Shown piece by piece: positions 44,250-56,596 of a DNA stretch of 64,000 bases; positions within the stretch are counted from its first letter, which is position 1; each line of letters opens with the position of its first letter. This DNA is from Microbotryomycetes sp. JL201. Taxonomy: Eukaryota > Basidiomycota > Microbotryomycetes. The notes below the pieces were generated by a model, which worked only from the letters and a program-made list of their open reading frames with translations, was not told the DNA's origin and made no database searches. Both the position numbers and the translations under genes were made by a program. The stretch lies in assembly GCA_033819885.1 (NCBI GenBank), contig JAQYUZ010000002.1, positions 620,001 to 684,000 of the forward strand. Reading direction: 5' to 3'.

Positions 44250-47207
44250 ATGGGATTTCTGACCAGGAACAGATCACTCGGGGACGATTGTGCTGTAGTG
44301 GCCGTCGAGATTGACTTGGCGGGCGATCCGTGCGGCGACGGGTCATCATCGACTTTTACGCCTCTCGAGGAGCACGTGACGCGACACGCCTACAAGACAC
44401 CCTTGTACGATCGATTCAGCAGCTCGCAAGATTGTGACGCGAGCCCAACGGACGTGCGCTGGCGCTCGGCCAGCGGCGAGTCGGCCCCACCAACGCCGAC
44501 CATGTCGAGCGCGTTCAGCAGCACGCCAGCATCGACAACAGACAGTCCGCCGCTGCCCGATGCCCCCTTAGATGCGCTGCCTGTGCCGACAACAGGCTCC
44601 GCGGCGTTACCACTGTCACCGCCGCGCATGCCAGCCGACTCTATTGGCCATGACGACCTCGAGGACGGCCCTCTGTTCCGGGCACTGCTTACAGAGAACG
44701 AGCGACGCTCGAAAGTGCTCAGATCTGCGCTTAAAACGTTCGTGCGCGCGGCCCAGGCTTCACTCGACTCTCTCAAGCAAGCGAGAGATGACCAGCTCGC
44801 GCTCGATCTCGCCGCTCAAGCCCTAACTCTCAGCTCGTCAACTGTCCTCGGCGGATTGTTTGAACGTCAGCTGGCGGGCAAGCGCAAGGAGCGCGCAGAC
44901 GACTTGCAAAGCGAGATCGAGACTCTGACCGATGTCTCGGCCAATATGCGAGACGCTATCGACAGGCTAAAGACGGTAGACAGGCGACGCAAAGACTTTG
45001 AGTCGGAGTCCAAGAGGTACTACGACGAGCTGGGCAAGGTGAGCTACACTTTTGGCGGTGGCTCGTGTCGCACGGGTTGATTGTTTGCCATCATTAGTAT
45101 TTGTCGAGAACAGAGTCAGATGTACAGAAGGCTACCTTAAGCGACTCCAAGCAGGCATCGAGACACGCAGCTTTCGAGCAGCAGCGATTGCAGCACTTTC
45201 ATTTCGTCGAGGCGCTTGTCGAGGGCGAAGAAGCGGCCGTTGCACTGTGGCTTCAGCAATGGGTCGGCCTTGGTGAGGTCATAGCGGCACACACAAACTT
45301 GGACCAAACTCTGCGAGAGAGCAGGGAACAGCAGAGGGCAACGGTTGCGAGGACGCTCGGAGAGCGCATGCTCGAGTCGGCCACCATCGAGCGACAAAAC
45401 GATGCAGATGATTCTGAAAGCGACGAAGATGCAGCGTCGTTATCGGCAACGTCGGCTGCTTCTGCTTTGAGCGGTGTCGTTCGAAGGCGATCGGAATCTA
45501 AACGAAAGAGGCGCTCGTCCCTGCCCCACTTTGGCAACGAACACCACGAGGGCTCGACAGGCGACCGTCTCAAAAGCTTGTTTAACAAGACCGGTCAGCG
45601 GCTATCGTCAGCGACGCAGCAGATCTCGTCGGCAGCGCAGCAAGCAACTCAGCAATTGTCATCTGTGGCCGAACAACTGTCACACGTTGGCACGCCAGGC
45701 GCGTCGTCGCAGATTGACAAGGTAACCCTGGCGCCGCCGATAAACCTCGAACCGGACGGCCAAGGCACCCTCTCCTCTCGGCGGAAAGAAGGCCTGCTGT
45801 TCTGTACCAAGGCCGGCGTTGCACACTCGGGCTCGGGCGACGGAGGAGGATCGTGGACGCCACATTGGTGCGTTCTCAGCGAAGGCCAAATGGTCGAGTT
45901 CTCCGGCTTCAAAGGCTTAGACGTCAAAAATCCGCCCATCAATCTCGCATTGGCGTCCGTCCGGGTTTCAAGAAACACTGATCGCCGGTTTGCGTTCGAA
46001 GTGCTTACGCCATCGTTGCGACGAATGTATCAAGCCACGAGCGAGGCAGAAATGAATGCGTGGGTCGCAGCACTTTCGGCGGCATGCGAGGCCTTGATCA
46101 GCGGGACCTCATCGGTTCGTCAATTTGACGCATCAAAATTGACGGGCACTTGCCGTCCTTACCTGCTCAAAGACCTCGTCGGATCGACCTACTCCCACAA
46201 AGCACATAGCACGGCATCTTCCATCTCGGCCAACACGGACCGGTCTCTATCTCCAGCAGCGACCAACGGTTCCACGCCAACTTCACCCCGTTCGTCAAAC
46301 AAAGTCAGCGCGGGATTCAAAGACTTTCAGAACCGTCTACCTCCCTGGATCGGCGCTCCTCTCGCGCGCAGGACGTCTGCGAGTGCCTCGAAGAGGGAAT
46401 CGAAATCGTCGACCACGGTGACCCCTGCAACGGTGCCAAAACAGACTGAATCGAACGCGACCGCCGATCTGGAGCCAGGCTCGGCATATTCGACGACCGT
46501 TATTTCCTCGTCGGCGCGGCCACCAATGCAATCGTCTGGCTCGTTCCAGGACTGGGACTCGGTCGAGCTACAAGGCGTCGATTCTTCTTCGTTTGCTGCC
46601 ACTACCGGCACAGGCAGACGGTTCGATCAAGACATTGCCCAGGCCGTCAGCGCCATGCGCGACAATACGAATCCAGCAACGACGACATCGAGCGCTCAGA
46701 AAGCACAGAACGCAGTCAAGATCCAACAACTTGCCCGACTGCCTGGCAATAATGTTTGTGCAGAATGCAATGCCCCTGATCCAAAGTGGGCTTCTTGGTC
46801 TCTAGGCGTCTTTGTCTGCATGTGAGTTCGCTTGACAAGCTCCTTGGATGAAGCAGCGCCCGCCCAGAGAATTGATTTGGGCTATTTGCGGCTCTTCGGC
46901 AGTCGGTGCAGCGGTGTTCATCGTTCTCTAGGCACGCACGTGAGCAAAGTCAGAAGCATCGACCTTGACGACTGGAATGACGAGCAACTTGGTTCAATGG
47001 ACGCGTTGGGCAACATCAAAGCAAACGCTTTTTGGCAAGCTCGCAAACCTAGAGACTTGGTCGTCACAGACAGGTCAGCATTTCTTGATCATTCGATATA
47101 TACTTGATTCGGTTTCAAGTGATGCTCATGTTACCTATTTCCGACACAGCAACGTTGCAGATTTCATCAAGGCAAAATATGTTGAACAGCGCTACAAAGC
47201 CCTGTAA
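44250..47207 (+). CDS. BAR-PH-ArfGAP protein (ACAP/centaurin type)
   Basis: GTPase-activating protein for Arf GTPases in vesicle traffic and membrane curvature. ATG 44250 opens MGFLTRNRSLGDD and a Ser/Pro-rich segment. A BAR-like helical region covers about residues 150-380 (exon 44250-45038 into 45098-46821): ERRSKVLRSALKTFVRAAQ, RRKDFESESKRYYDELGK, YLSRTESDVQK. A PH domain follows: RKEGLLFCTKAG, WTPHWCVLSEGQMVEF, RRMYQATSEAEMNAWVAAL. The ArfGAP zinc finger is CAECNAPDPKWASWSLGVFV plus CIRCSGVHRSLGTHVSKVRS, with C-x2-C-x16-C-x2-C spacing across an intron and the arginine finger in GVHRSLG. The end reads ADFIKAKYVEQRYKAL. Domain order is clear. Confidence 0.92.
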
Positions 47208-47566
47208 CGAACGCATCAATCCAGTTGTGTAGAGGACACATTCACAATCAATCACTCGTGTGCATCTTCATGCAGTTCTTTTTTTGCTGTTGTATAAACA
47301 AGCTCGTTCTCTTCCTCGTCTGCTGAAGCAAACTCAATCGCGTCGCATGGAAATCTCGGAATACAATGATCCAAACTAGATACACACAGAGTCTCCGGAA
47401 AGTCTCTAACTGAATCGGAAAAAGCGAAAACACATAACTCGGGGTCACAAGACGGCAATCAACAATGAATCGGACAGGAAGCACCAATGGTATAGACAGG
47501 ATGAAGAGAAATAAAACTGACGAGTGAACAGGAACAGAAAAATGGGAAATACAGAAATAAACAAGG
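47208..47566. terminator. Convergent 3' region of the ArfGAP and forkhead genes
   Basis: 359 bp between two convergent stop codons. AT-richer than its surroundings, with short T and A runs (tttttttgctgttgtataaac near 47280 and aaataaa near 47508). These are reasonable as 3' UTR and polyadenylation sequence for both genes; exact sites cannot be called. Confidence 0.45.
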
Positions 47567-50500
47567 TCACCAATGACCGTTGAGACCGACTCTTGGGCTT
47601 TGCCAATAGAGTTTGGGTGCGTTGACGCCACCTGAAGCAATGACGGTGTCGATGTTTGACTGAGAGTTGCCAACAGTGCCGCCGTTCGAGGACGACGACG
47701 TTTGTCGAAGGTTGTGAGAGTCACCAAGACGCTCGAGCTCGGCCTCTAACGAGTCATCAAAGCCCCAAACGAGACCGTCTGGACCTTCTTCGCCTGGGCT
47801 CATGCCCCACAATCTTGCAACGGATCCGCGAGGCCCGGGCGTCGACCAAAGAGAAGTACCGGCTTGTCCGCAAGGCGTCGCACATCCCTTCGCTGCTGGA
47901 GAGCGCAGCAAGGCGCGCGTAGAACGAGCAGGCGGTGGAGAGCGGTACGCGTCCGTGACAAAGTGCGAGTCTGCCAAAGCAGCGACGGCGGGTATGTGTC
48001 GTGCTCCGTGTGCTCGAAAAGGCCTCTTTTCGGGATCTGCATGGTTGCCAGCAGGGGATGCGTCATCGCCCCGAGACCCACGCACAGAGGAGACCTAAGT
48101 GACGACAGTAGGGTCAGTGGACGGCCTAGACTCGGAAAGGAGCATTCAGAAACTCACAGGACTCTGAGTGTGCACGATCGTACGCAAGAGAGAGCTGTCG
48201 TCGCTGTCGGTCCGGCGATGCTTTGTCGGCGAAGCAGTACCCGGGAATAGGTGGGGCGCAGGCAAAAACGGAGGAAGACCCGCTTCCTCCAAGGACCTCC
48301 GGCCGTTGGCCACGCCCGACTCAGAGTCGCCACCGGGCATGATGCCTCCGGCCTCTGGCGATGCGAGCAATGCCAGCGCCCGTCGACTTGTTGAAGCGCC
48401 TGAGAAGGTGATAGGATGGTACGGCCCAGCCAGACGGTGGTACACCGAGGTCGGTGGCGAAGCGGTGATCGCGGCAAATGGAGCGCGGTTGCAAGACGAC
48501 TGTCTTGAACGTGAATGACCTGAGTCTTCTGACTCGTGTTCTTGCTCGACCTGTGGCGACTCGGCCTCAGATTGTGGCTCCGGCTCGATATCTGCGTTGA
48601 GTGGCCTCGGCCGCTTGCGCGAGACGATTGGCGGGGCGGGCATCTCAAGCTCACTGCGTGGCGCCGATGCCGGCTCCGAGATTTGGTGCAACTCCGGTCC
48701 AGGCTCTTTGTCGACCTCGAAGTCCTCTTCGGGCGTCGATTCAATTTGCTCTGCACTCGCGCGAGCCTTTGCGCGTTGCCGCGCAGTCGTCGCCGTGCGA
48801 GGCAAAGGAGCGATTTCTTGCGGTTGGTATCCACTGGACGACGCGACGCTGTGGGCCGGTGACGAGTCCTGATTGACCTGCTCTGCCATGGGTGAACTAC
48901 CTCGTGCGCGTTTGCGAGGAGGCCTCGATTTCCGCGTCGGTGGAGCAGTCTCGACCCGCTGTTGCTGCAGCTTTGCTGCAGCCTTCTTGCTTGCCATGAT
49001 GCCGCGCTTGACGAAACTGCCGTCCGCAAACTGGTGCTCGCATCCTGCAGCGATTGCCCAAAGGCAACCTTTACCAGGATTGTTGTGAGCGCGAGCCGTC
49101 TTGACGAAGCAGTCGTTCAAGCTGAGGTTGTGCCTGATCGAGTTCTGCCATCCTTGATCCTCCTTTTTGTAAAAAGGATACGTTGTCATGATGAACGTGT
49201 AAATGTCGTTGAGCGACATGCGTTGCTCCGGGACCGAAAAGATAGCCTGGCCGATCAAGGCCGCGTACGAGTAATTTGGCTTGACGTGGCCTTCGGTCGA
49301 CATGATGCCCGTGCTCGTCTCTGCTCGCTTCAGCTTGGGTTCGCGCTTGCGTGCGTTCTGGTTCATTGATAGCTCTGCCGGTGCTGAAGCCGAAGTGCTC
49401 GCCGTGCTGCTGCTCTTTGTTCGTTGCAGAGCCTGCCCCGGTCGTGACGGGGGTCCTGGGCTTACTCGGTGACGGCCAGTGGACGCAGGATCGTACTCAG
49501 ACGCAGAGGTGGAATGAATTGACAGAGGAGAAGACGATGGCAGAGCTGTTTGCATGTACTCTGCCGCAGAGCCATGATGACCGGACTGAGCAATTTGCAT
49601 GGCAGCGCCCGGCGCGATTCCAGCCCTGTCCGAGAGCGGAGGCGACGAGTCACAGAACGATGGTGCGTGCATGTACGCCGAGGCTGAAATGTCGGACGAT
49701 GCCGGCGACTGGTCGCGAGAGACGTCGGAAGAATGAACGTTCATCTGCTCGAAACAGGAATCTATATCAGCAAGAACGGAAGCATCTGACTCGTTTTCCG
49801 CTTACCTCCTGCGTTCTCGAGTATCTGTGGCCTTGAGCCATCTTTGGTGCTATAGTCTCGAGGTGGTGCAACTCACTGTCCAGGACGTCGGCTACGTGTG
49901 GTGAGAACAGCACGCTCTGATTGATGGCGGAGGGGACAGGTGACAGTGTCGCATCAGCTTGAGCATGTTTGACATTGTTTCGAGGCGGAGAAGTTTGCAA
50001 ATTAGCGGAATCCAAGGTCTTCGGTGCGGTGCGCCTGCGCGACAGTCTGGGCAAGTCTGACTGTATAGGCGACTCATCGGCCTGAGCGTTTGCGTGGGAC
50101 CGTTTTGACATGAAATGGTCCATCATGTCAGAGCCGAGTGCGCTTCGTTGAGGTGAGATGCCGGCGGACATGGGCGCAGATTTGTACGTCGTCTCGAACG
50201 GCGATGGCAGCAGGCCAGACTGCGAAGTTCCGGAAGTATTGATTCGCAATTCTCGACCTTGATTGCGCCGCTTGACCGATCTATTCGTTGCGCCGCCTTC
50301 ACCATCGTCACTCGACGAAGACGAGTCCTCCTGAGCCCATCGACGAAGTTGCTGGGCCTTTCTCATTTCATGGTCATGTCGAGACGACAGATGAGCGTCC
50401 TCACGTGAAGACGATGCCGACGGGGCCGAACGCAGATGATCTTGGAGAGTCCGTGCGGATGGAGCACCGGTTTGTGTCGTTGCGGCACCCACGACGAGGG

Positions 50501-51068
50501 GCAGCGGGGGCAAGCTGTCTTTGAACGCGAAAGAGGCTGATTGCCGCAGATGAGAAGACGGTGAGTCGCGAGGGTCGTGGCCAGCGAGCGCATTCGCTTG
50601 AGCACCGGTGCTGACAGAGTGAGCTGGTGGCGACGAGGCCAGGCGGTCGGCTTGCGTGCGTATCGTGTCGTTGAGCGAGCCCGGAGAGCCGCTACGGAGC
50701 GAGTGATCAAGCTGGTTGACGTGAGAACGTGCTGCCGCCTTTGAAGTCGATGCAGCGAGCGCATGCACGGCCGGTGAAGTTTCAGCGTGGTACGGCAAGG
50801 CGTCTCGAGCGGCCCTGCGCGCATGGTCGGTGTGCTTGGTGAATGAAGGATAGGATGTGCTTGTTGTGTCTGAACGCGTCACAGTGTTGAACCTGACAGA
50901 GTTTGTGGGCGTGGCGAGGTGGTGCGCGTTGCCAGGCGAGGACGAAGCGGGGACGCGCGCGTCGTCATAGTCGAGCGCCGGAGTGGATTGCTCGTACGTT
51001 GACGAATGTGAGTAGGGCGTCGGAGACGTGCGAAGCGATAACATCGTCGCCGTTGTGCGCTGCTGCAT
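47567..51068 (-). CDS. Forkhead (winged-helix) transcription factor
   Basis: Large sequence-specific transcription factor. The first exon (51068 to about 49800) is a Ser/His-rich disordered N-terminus of over 400 residues. An intron with donor gtaagc and acceptor gagcag joins SRTQE in phase to MNVHSSDVSRDQSP. The forkhead domain lies at about 49300-49030: HVKPNYSYAALIGQAIFSVP, RMSLNDIYTFIMTTYPFYKK and GWQNSIRHNLSLNDCFVK. The recognition-helix motif NSIRHNLSLN is intact. After it come basic patches (RKSRPPRKRARG) and a long acidic/Ser-rich region. A further intron leads to the C-terminal exon with TPCGQAGTSLWSTPGPRG. Which fungal forkhead class (Fkh2, Sep1 or other) I cannot say. ATG 51044 is an alternative start. 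Confidence 0.9.
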
Positions 51069-52359
51069 GCGACTGCTGCAAGTCCGATCGATTTGGACGC
51101 GTCAGACACTTTGGGAAGCTCGACGCGGAACGGGCGACGCAACGTGCGACTGTGCCTCACCTGCCGACCGCTGTATCGCTCACGAGGGGTGGGGGGAGCG
51201 CTAGCACCAAATGACACGTCGTGCGCCCGTCAAGAATGCGTCTGCTGGCGCCGGGACCGTGTCGTACACCGAGTCGCCCGCTGGCCGAAAACGCCTCGCC
51301 GAACGGCGCCCTTTGCTGCGCACGACTGATGCTGTTGTCGTGACTTGGCACCCAGAGGGGTTCCTGGCAACTTTGTCGACTGATGAGTCGGACGAGCAGG
51401 TGCGCGAGAGGGTGTGCTCGGCCGCGTGAGGGCGTGGGCGTGTGACCTGCGTGGGCCGGCCCCGGCCTAGTCGCAGTTGCCTGCTTGTCCTGAGTCGGGC
51501 ACTCGTCGAGCCCTTTGGCCGAGTCAAGTCACTGGGCCACGCCACTGAGTGCGCGTGCGATGTCGTTGCGCGATGCGGGCGCAGTGACGGAGGGTCGACA
51601 GGCCGCTGCGACGCGCGCTGCAAATTGCCATTTCGTTCGAGCGTCATCCCCCGGCATGCGACAAGTCAGGCCAAAAAATCAATAACGTTCATGCTACCAC
51701 TCCTTTGCAATCATCTCTTGCCACGCACGAACATTGTCGATTCTTCCTTCCTTGTGGCTCGCTTGACGTCGCCCTCTACGCGTCACCGTCGCGTGGCCCC
51801 TGGCTGCATTAATGCGCACAACCATCGACAACATACGCGAATCTTGTACGGCCCGACGCGTCATTCTATCAAACTCACCCAAAATGTCCCATCCTGTGTA
51901 GTGTCGACCTCTCGTTCACGTGCAGCGACGTGTCGAAAACAATTTACGATCGACGACCGACGACACTCACGACAAAGGCCAAGCTGCAGCCGAATGTGCG
52001 GGATGTTGTGCCGGACATATACGTTCTTTATTGAAATTTCGACACCATTGCGCATTTTTCGAGCAAAGCCTGTCGCGGACCGAGACAAAAAGAAAAACCT
52101 GCAAGACAACATGTGCAGCGAAAAGGAAGGCCCACAGCAAAGTACACTTGAATCGATGGCTGGCACTCGTGACAAAGCTTGGTTGCCTGTTGAACGGTAT
52201 TCGAGTGCCGGCAAGCCAGCGGCCCGGCGCCCGAAACCCACTTGGACCCAGTCTCGCTTTGTTACGTTTCAACGTCGACCATGGTGAGCCCGAGCAGAGT
52301 CGACCGTCACAGTCTTATGATACTGACATGCGCTGCGATCTCTTGCTTGTCGTGCAACC
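51069..52359. promoter_or_regulatory. Intergenic, about 1.3 kb, divergent promoters
   Basis: Separates the forkhead gene and the SDR gene, which are divergent. It has long incidental frames on both strands but no recognised domain, tRNA or repeat. A large upstream region is common for regulatory genes. Confidence 0.4.
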
Positions 52360-53696
52360 ATGCGATTGTGCAAACAGCAACTCCAAGTCCCAAACCTCTT
52401 TGATGTCAAGGGCCGCGTCGCCCTCGTTACCGGCGGCGGCTCCGGTCTTGGTGAAATGATGGCCACTTCACTCGTTCAAAACGGTGCCAAGGTCATCATT
52501 GCGTCGCGCAAAGAGAAGCAACTCAAAGAGGTGGGGGCTCGCCCGACAGACCGGTTCCATTCCGTGTCCGGCGCCCAAATCATTCTACCTGTGACTGATC
52601 AACATCATTGTTTCAAACCTGTCAGGTTGCCGAGCGCCTTACAAAGGAAGGGCCAGGTTCTTGCGAGTACCTCATCGCCGACTTGACTTCAAAGAAAGGT
52701 TGCGACCAGTTGGCTGAAGAGATCAAGAAAAAGACCTCGGTCTTGCACATTCTGGTCAATAATGCCGGTCGCACTTGGGGAGCACCGTATGACAACTTTC
52801 CCGAGGCGGGATGGCGCAGCGTGTTTGCCACCAACGTTGAAGCCATTTTTTACCGTAAGTAAGCGAGCGAGCGAGCGACCGGCGAGGCTAGCCCAACCTC
52901 GTGCAATGCTCAATGGCTGATGTTGTCCATTCACGGCAGTTACCGCCGCGTTGACACCTTTGCTGCAAAAAGAGGCCACGCCTATCATGCCCGGCCGGGT
53001 CGTCAACATTTCGTCCGTCGCTGGATTCGAAGCCAAAGTTGAAGGTAGCGGCCTCTCAGCTCCCGGTATGGGCTTGTGGTCGTACAACACGTCAAAAGCT
53101 GCTGCCAACGCGTAAGCTCCTTTACGCCGGGAGTTTGCAATGATCGCTCACCTTCCGCTGCGGACATGTAGCCTCACTCGCCAATTAGCGGTGACTCTGG
53201 GCCCTCGGAACATTACAGTCAACGCTATTTGCCCAGGTACGTGCTCGACGCCGCCTCAAAAATCTCACTCTCGAGCGTACTAATTTCAAGGCGCCAATAA
53301 ATCAGGCGTGTATCCGTCCAAGATGACAAAGTTTGGCCTTCAGAACGACAAAGACAATTTGATGGCTAAATCTCGTGCGTGCCGTTTTCGTTTTGAAACT
53401 GTCTGTGGTCGGACACGATTTTCGTGAGCTGATTCGCATTCCTTCAATGTCTTTCCAATGTAGATCCGATGGGCCGTATCGGTGCACCAGAAGACGTAAG
53501 TCGACGTTTGATGCAGCAAAGTGTTATGGTGTGGCACATGTTGAAGGCCCACTTTGTGCAGATCGCTGGTTTGCTCTTGTTTCTCGTCTCTAGGGCCGGC
53601 TCTCACGCGTCCGGTAATTGCATCATGACGGACGGTGGATCTTACCTCGCAGGAGGCGGTTACAGTCGACCGGAAACCAGCAAATCCAAGCTTTGA
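52360..53696 (+). CDS. Short-chain dehydrogenase/reductase (RhlG-like)
   Basis: NAD(P)-dependent oxidoreductase of the classical SDR family; substrate unknown. The N-terminus VPNLFDVKGRVALVTGGGSG-LGEMMA is the Gly-rich cofactor motif (TGGGSGLG). Further exons give CEYLIADLTSKKGC, VLHILVNNAGRTWGAP (NNAG), GRVVNISSVAGFEAK (catalytic Ser) and LWSYNTSKAAANAL (YxxxK). The end reads PRNITVNAICPGVYPSKMT, GRIGAPEDVAG and GNCIMTDGGSYLAGGGYSRP. About six introns, several with boundaries inside ORF-breaking stretches. The start may instead be ATG 52281, followed at once by a gtgagc donor and rejoined at 52378 in phase, which would give MQLQVPNLFD. Confidence 0.9.
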
Positions 53697-53900
53697 AAAA
53701 AAGAAAGTTTGTTTGAAGCATTTGTTTCTTTCTCTGCGTAGGAAAATCCTTTCAGGTGTATTTGACAACAAGCATGGGAAGCAGTGAAAAAAAAAACGCC
53801 AGAACCGAAAAAGAACAAACACGATTTTATGAGAAAGGAATAAATAGAGCTGCGCACTCCTTCGAACTATCCGAGCCCTTCCAGAGCACTGTCGATTGAT

Positions 53901-56596
53901 CTAACCGAAAGCCCAATACGGTTTACGATGATCAGTCGCCAGTGCTTCTTTGCCAATTCTTCTTGTCTTTGAGCTGGCACCAGCAGCGTTCGTATCTCCG
54001 CCATTGATGCCGTGACCAGGCCAATAACCGTTCGACTGAGCATGTGCACTACCGTTCCCGTTACCCGCTGATCTGTTGATAGAGGAAGAGGTTGATGACG
54101 CTGAAGGATAGGAAGCGTTGAACGGGAGGGGAGCAAAAGACGAATCGTAATTGGGTCTTGGAGGGTGAACGGCCGGGAACGCCATATGTTGATATGGTGA
54201 TGGTGCATGTTGTCCAGAATTGGCACTCGTCTGGTTCAAAGGTGCTGACGGTGGAGCGTGGTACGAAGGAAACGGTGCCGCGTGGTTGTGAGCACCTGCT
54301 CCAGCCGCAGAAGCGGTCGGATCAAAGTATGGATGCGTTTGAGGCGCAGCATCGTATGGACCTGGTTGGTACCCAGCTTGAAAGAGCACATCGGGAGATG
54401 GGTAGCCGTACAGCGGCATGACGGTCCGCGGTGGCAAAGGCGGCGGAGGAACATAGTCGCCGTCAAAGTCTCGCAGAAGCGCGAGATCGGATTCAATCTC
54501 GCCGGCTGGCAACTTCCACACCGAGTGATCGAGAGCAGAATTCAATGGTGGCGGCTCCAAGTAATGGCCGGCGTGGATGATTGTGCGTGGCACGTAAGTC
54601 GAGTCAGATTCGAGAACAGGCGCGCGGTAATATGGCGCGAGCGGCACGCCATACGAGTTGGAGAGCAGAGGATGATCGCAAACTAAAGTGTGTATGCAAC
54701 AGTCAACGAGCGTGTCAAAGACTTGGGTCTGCAAACTCACGGAAAGGGTACGCTTTCTCCTCGTTTAATAGTCTCCTCATCGCAAAATGGTTCTCCAGAT
54801 ACATTTCCATCCTGGTCGAATCCTTTTGCTCCTGTTTAGAGAGCGCCAATCGTCAGACGGGAAACGAGAAGGCCAGGCATGGCCCGTCTCACCTCCCATT
54901 GCCTCCACTCTTGCTGCACAGCTGCTTCATACAGCTGCTCAAACTCGTGCTCTCGTCGAGCCATGATTTTGGCCAAGTTTGACAGCCTGAAGATTCGCTC
55001 GCGATCGAGCATTGCCTTGGCTTGTCCGATGAGCGGGTGCGTGCCTTCTTGAATCGCCTCTTCCTGTTTGTCGAGGTCTTTGAGGTACCGTGACCTGGCT
55101 GCATTACGTGCCTCGACTTGCTCGACAGTCAAATGTTCCATTTTCCTTCGTTTCGCTGCAAAAAAAAACCCCCCTCGAGCGTCAACGTCACATCTCAAGA
55201 CGAGCCCTCGTCGTCACTGACACATCAACCGCTCTGCCCTGTTGGAATTGTCTTGCTCACGCTTCTCCTTTTCCTTTTGTTCCTTGTCTCTGAGAGCTTT
55301 TTCGGCCTTTGTCATGCCTTTCCGGCCTTTCCGGCCTCGTCCGCCCCAGCCACCTCGTCCACCTCGACCGCTCGTCGCTGTCGGTCTGTCAGAGTCTGTC
55401 ACCGGCTCGGGCGTCAAGTCGGTCAACGGCGAGTTGGCTCTTGACGACTTTGGAGTGTCCTTCGGCGTGATTCGAGGAGTCATCTCGGATCCAGCATCCG
55501 TTTCAGCATCCGTTGGAGGTTCGACGACAATGTTGGACAATGGAACATCCTCGTCATTTGAAAGTTCGTTTGCCGCTGGATCGGCCGCTTCTCTTTCGTC
55601 ATCTCGAGCTCTCGATTCATCCTCGGACCGGTCCTCTGAATCGGTGACGGCGTGTTTGTTGCTGACGCGTGGCCATCGTGACCCTGTGACACCTTCAATG
55701 TAGCCAGGCGGGAGCGTGACATTGGCTCGTGTTGCACGTGCGGGCACGATGGAGGCAGTACCTTGCGAGCTGACAGGCGACCGGTTGACGGCTGACGCGC
55801 TCGTCGCAGCGTTTGCAGCTGTCGACGAAGCAGATTGCCTTCCACCTCGTGCCCCACCAGGAAAGCCTCGTTTCGCACCCCGAGGTCTGCCACGACCGCG
55901 CGGCTGTTTTCCTGGCTGACGTTTTGACGCAGACGCAGTCGTCGAGTCTGGCTGATCGGTGTCACTAAGAACGCTTTCAGAGTCGTGTTCCGCCTCTGTC
56001 GCCTCTTGCTTAATAGTAACAGTGCCCTCCTTGGCCAACGGTGGCGCGGTTGCCGGGTTCTCAGTATCGCTGCTGACGCTGTCCTCCTTGAGCTCTGACA
56101 GTGCGCTGAGGGCACTGCTGACGGACGTAGTCCTCGCTCGTATTGTCTGTCCTGCATTCGCTTGGCGCTTCGACTCAGCCGGACCGGTCGAGTTGTTCTG
56201 GGCAACGGTCTCGTCCGGCACGGTACCGGGCGAGCTCTGTCTGCTCGAATGCTCAGACAGAGAGGAAGACTTTGACCGGCTGTATCTTGCGGGTGGATTG
56301 TCGTGCAGAGACGGCGCTGCCAATTCTGGAGACGGTGGAGCAGCCAACTCGGGAGAGGCGCTCCTTCTTGAAGGCGAATCGCTGCCGTCATCGGACGACG
56401 CGCCGTTCGCTGCCGAAACTTCCCTCGCAGACACCTGAGCTGCACCTCTTCCCCTGCCTCTGCCTCTGCCCCTGCCTCCGCGAGTGCCACGAGCACGCCC
56501 GCCTCGGATCTTTGTACCGCGAGAGGGTGGGGTAGGCGCGACCGGCGCATGTTCGTCAGAGTCTGACCCCGACTGGGAGGTCAGAGGTTCAGACAT
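53901..56596 (-). CDS. Sds3-family chromatin protein with AT-hook-like N-terminus, copy 2
   Basis: Probable Rpd3L/Sin3 histone deacetylase complex subunit. The N-terminal exon (56596 to about 55222) is disordered, with Arg-Gly runs (RGTRGGRGRGRGRGRG) and an AT-hook-like RGRGRPRGAKRG, ending EKREQDNSNRAERLM. A gtcagt donor (phase 1) and an acceptor after a T9 tract join it to SKRRKMEHLTVEQVEARNAA. The Sds3-like coiled coil follows: ARSRYLKDLDKQEEAIQEGTHP, RREHEFEQLYEAAVQQEWRQWE, then after an intron EQKDSTRMEMYLENHFAMRRLL. The C-terminal exon is Pro/Ser/Asn-rich and ends RRIGKEALATDHRKPYWAFG. The two halves could be mistaken for separate genes; the phase fit and the KRRK-EHLT context favour one. 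Confidence 0.75.

Noticed and set aside
44390-44776. Long minus-strand frame opposite the ArfGAP gene, and many similar antisense frames (e.g. 735-1220, 48536-48862, 55242-55703)
   Set aside because: They mirror well-supported coding exons with GC-biased third positions, and their translations are Arg/Ser-rich with no motifs.
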